From contig CAJXVY010000034.1 in NCBI GenBank assembly GCA_913062665.1, positions 1 through 5,509 on the forward strand: 5,509 nt of DNA. Direction: 5' to 3'. This document shows positions 4,791 through 5,509 of the stretch, in pieces (the first letter of the stretch is position 1; each line of letters opens with the position of its first letter). The position numbers and the translations under genes are program-made. This DNA is from an uncultured Micrococcales bacterium (GTDB lineage Bacteria > Actinomycetota > Actinomycetes > Actinomycetales > Microbacteriaceae). The notes beneath the pieces were generated by a model. The model had not been told where the DNA came from and did no database searches. It saw only the letters and a program-made list of their open reading frames with translations.

Positions 4791-5509
4791 ATGAGTTCAG
4801 AGCAGAATCTATTCGGCCAGGTGTTGGTGGCGCTAGTCACACCCATGACCAGTGACGGAGAAGTCAGCTGGGATGACGTTGAAAAGCATGTCGATTACGT
4901 TGTGAGTGGTGGCGCCGATGGCGTGGTAGTGACCGGTACCACCGGGGAAACATCCACCCTTACGGATAAAGAGAAACTGAAGCTTGTGGAGGTTGCTAAG
5001 AAAGTCGCCGGCGATCGCGCGAAAATTATCACTGGTGGCCCTTCCAACGAGACCGCTCATGCGATTGAGCTTGCAAAGGCTAGCGAGAAAATCGGGGCAG
5101 ATGGCGTGATGGCCGTGACCCCCTATTACAACAAACCAACTCAAGAGGGCCTGCTCACCCATTTCAGAATGGTTGCCGATGCCACCGACCTACCGATGAT
5201 TCTTTACGACATCCCAGGTAGAACTGGAGTCCCAATCAAATTCGAGACCATTACCCGTCTGGCAAAGCACCCCAACATTGTCGCAGTTAAGGACGCAAAG
5301 GGTGATTTTGCCGAGGTCTCAAGGGTTTTGAACGAAACAGACTTGTTGTATTTCAGCGGTGACGACTCCAATGCGTTGGCACATATTGTTTTTGGGGCAA
5401 CTGGTTTGATTGGGGTAACTGCAAACATCGCTCCGGTTGCTTATCGAGCAATGCTTGATGCAGCGAACAAAAATGATTTCGTGGCCGCTCGAGAGGTTCA
5501 TAACAAGCT
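4791..5509 (+). CDS. dapA: 4-hydroxy-tetrahydrodipicolinate synthase, 5' part
   Basis: DapA condenses pyruvate with L-aspartate semialdehyde, the first committed step to diaminopimelate and lysine. The window ends within it: 239 of about 295 residues are visible, forming most of the TIM barrel. Active-site residues are all present: Thr50 in GTTGE (E. coli Thr44), Tyr113 in PYYNKP (Tyr107), Tyr139 in LYDIPGRTG (Tyr133), Arg144 (Arg138) and the Schiff-base Lys167 in AVKDAKGD (Lys161). By eye alignment the E. coli lysine-feedback residues His53, His56 and Glu84 correspond to Asp59, Lys62 and His90 here, which predicts weak lysine inhibition, as known for Corynebacterium glutamicum DapA. The start is ATG 4791, giving the usual short N-terminal lead before VALVTPM. 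Together with DapB in this window it covers two consecutive pathway steps. Confidence 0.98.
   Translation, partial: MSSEQNLFGQVLVALVTPMTSDGEVSWDDVEKHVDYVVSGGADGVVVTGTTGETSTLTDKEKLKLVEVAKKVAGDRAKIITGGPSNETAHAIELAKASEKIGADGVMAVTPYYNKPTQEGLLTHFRMVADATDLPMILYDIPGRTGVPIKFETITRLAKHPNIVAVKDAKGDFAEVSRVLNETDLLYFSGDDSNALAHIVFGATGLIGVTANIAPVAYRAMLDAANKNDFVAAREVHNK

Noticed and set aside
4833..5162. 109-codon minus-strand open frame within dapA
   Set aside because: It lies wholly opposite the dapA catalytic region, which is unambiguous; no domain or start signal.

Overview
The window is an ordinary housekeeping stretch of an actinobacterial chromosome. The gene order pnp – M16 peptidase – dapB – (accessory genes) – thyX – dapA is the classic actinobacterial one; in Mycobacterium tuberculosis the same genes are gpsI, pepR, dapB, thyX and dapA. 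DapB sequence style (LNSKSSLDEM, PNFSVGSM, VDSPSGTAVRTAEL), the small membrane TPR protein behind dapB and the thioredoxin/DUF4395 pair all resemble Microbacteriaceae. Base composition is only about half G+C by rough reading, low for that family. This fits a small-genome freshwater ('Luna'-type, e.g. Aquiluna/Rhodoluna-like) member, but the genus is an inference.

Layout. Bases 1-3163 (+) form a tight run: the 3' part of pnp, an M16 zinc peptidase starting directly after the pnp stop, dapB after 4 bases, and a two-TM/TPR protein overlapping the dapB stop. Bases 3132-3963 (-) hold a converging two-gene unit, a membrane-anchored thioredoxin-fold protein followed by a four-TM DUF4395 protein. Its last gene overlaps the TPR gene by 32 bases. 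A 79-base divergent intergenic region (3964-4042) separates this unit from thyX (+), which is followed 22 bases later by dapA, cut off by the window end.

Function. PNPase acts in RNA decay. The M16 protein is a probable processing or quality-control peptidase. DapA and DapB catalyse consecutive steps of the diaminopimelate/lysine pathway. ThyX makes dTMP. The thioredoxin-like/DUF4395 pair looks like a small membrane thiol-redox module whose substrate is unknown.

The most interesting signal is regulatory. Several starts (trx, thyX, dapA, more weakly dapB and the TPR gene) have a TANNNT -10-like hexamer ending 6-7 bases before the start codon and no good Shine-Dalgarno (SD) sequence, the signature of leaderless mRNAs. 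The genes that must be translated from inside an mRNA (the M16 peptidase, DUF4395) carry SD sequences instead. I found no mobile element, CRISPR array, RNA gene or clearly new defence or metabolic system. No gene-free stretch exceeds 79 bases.
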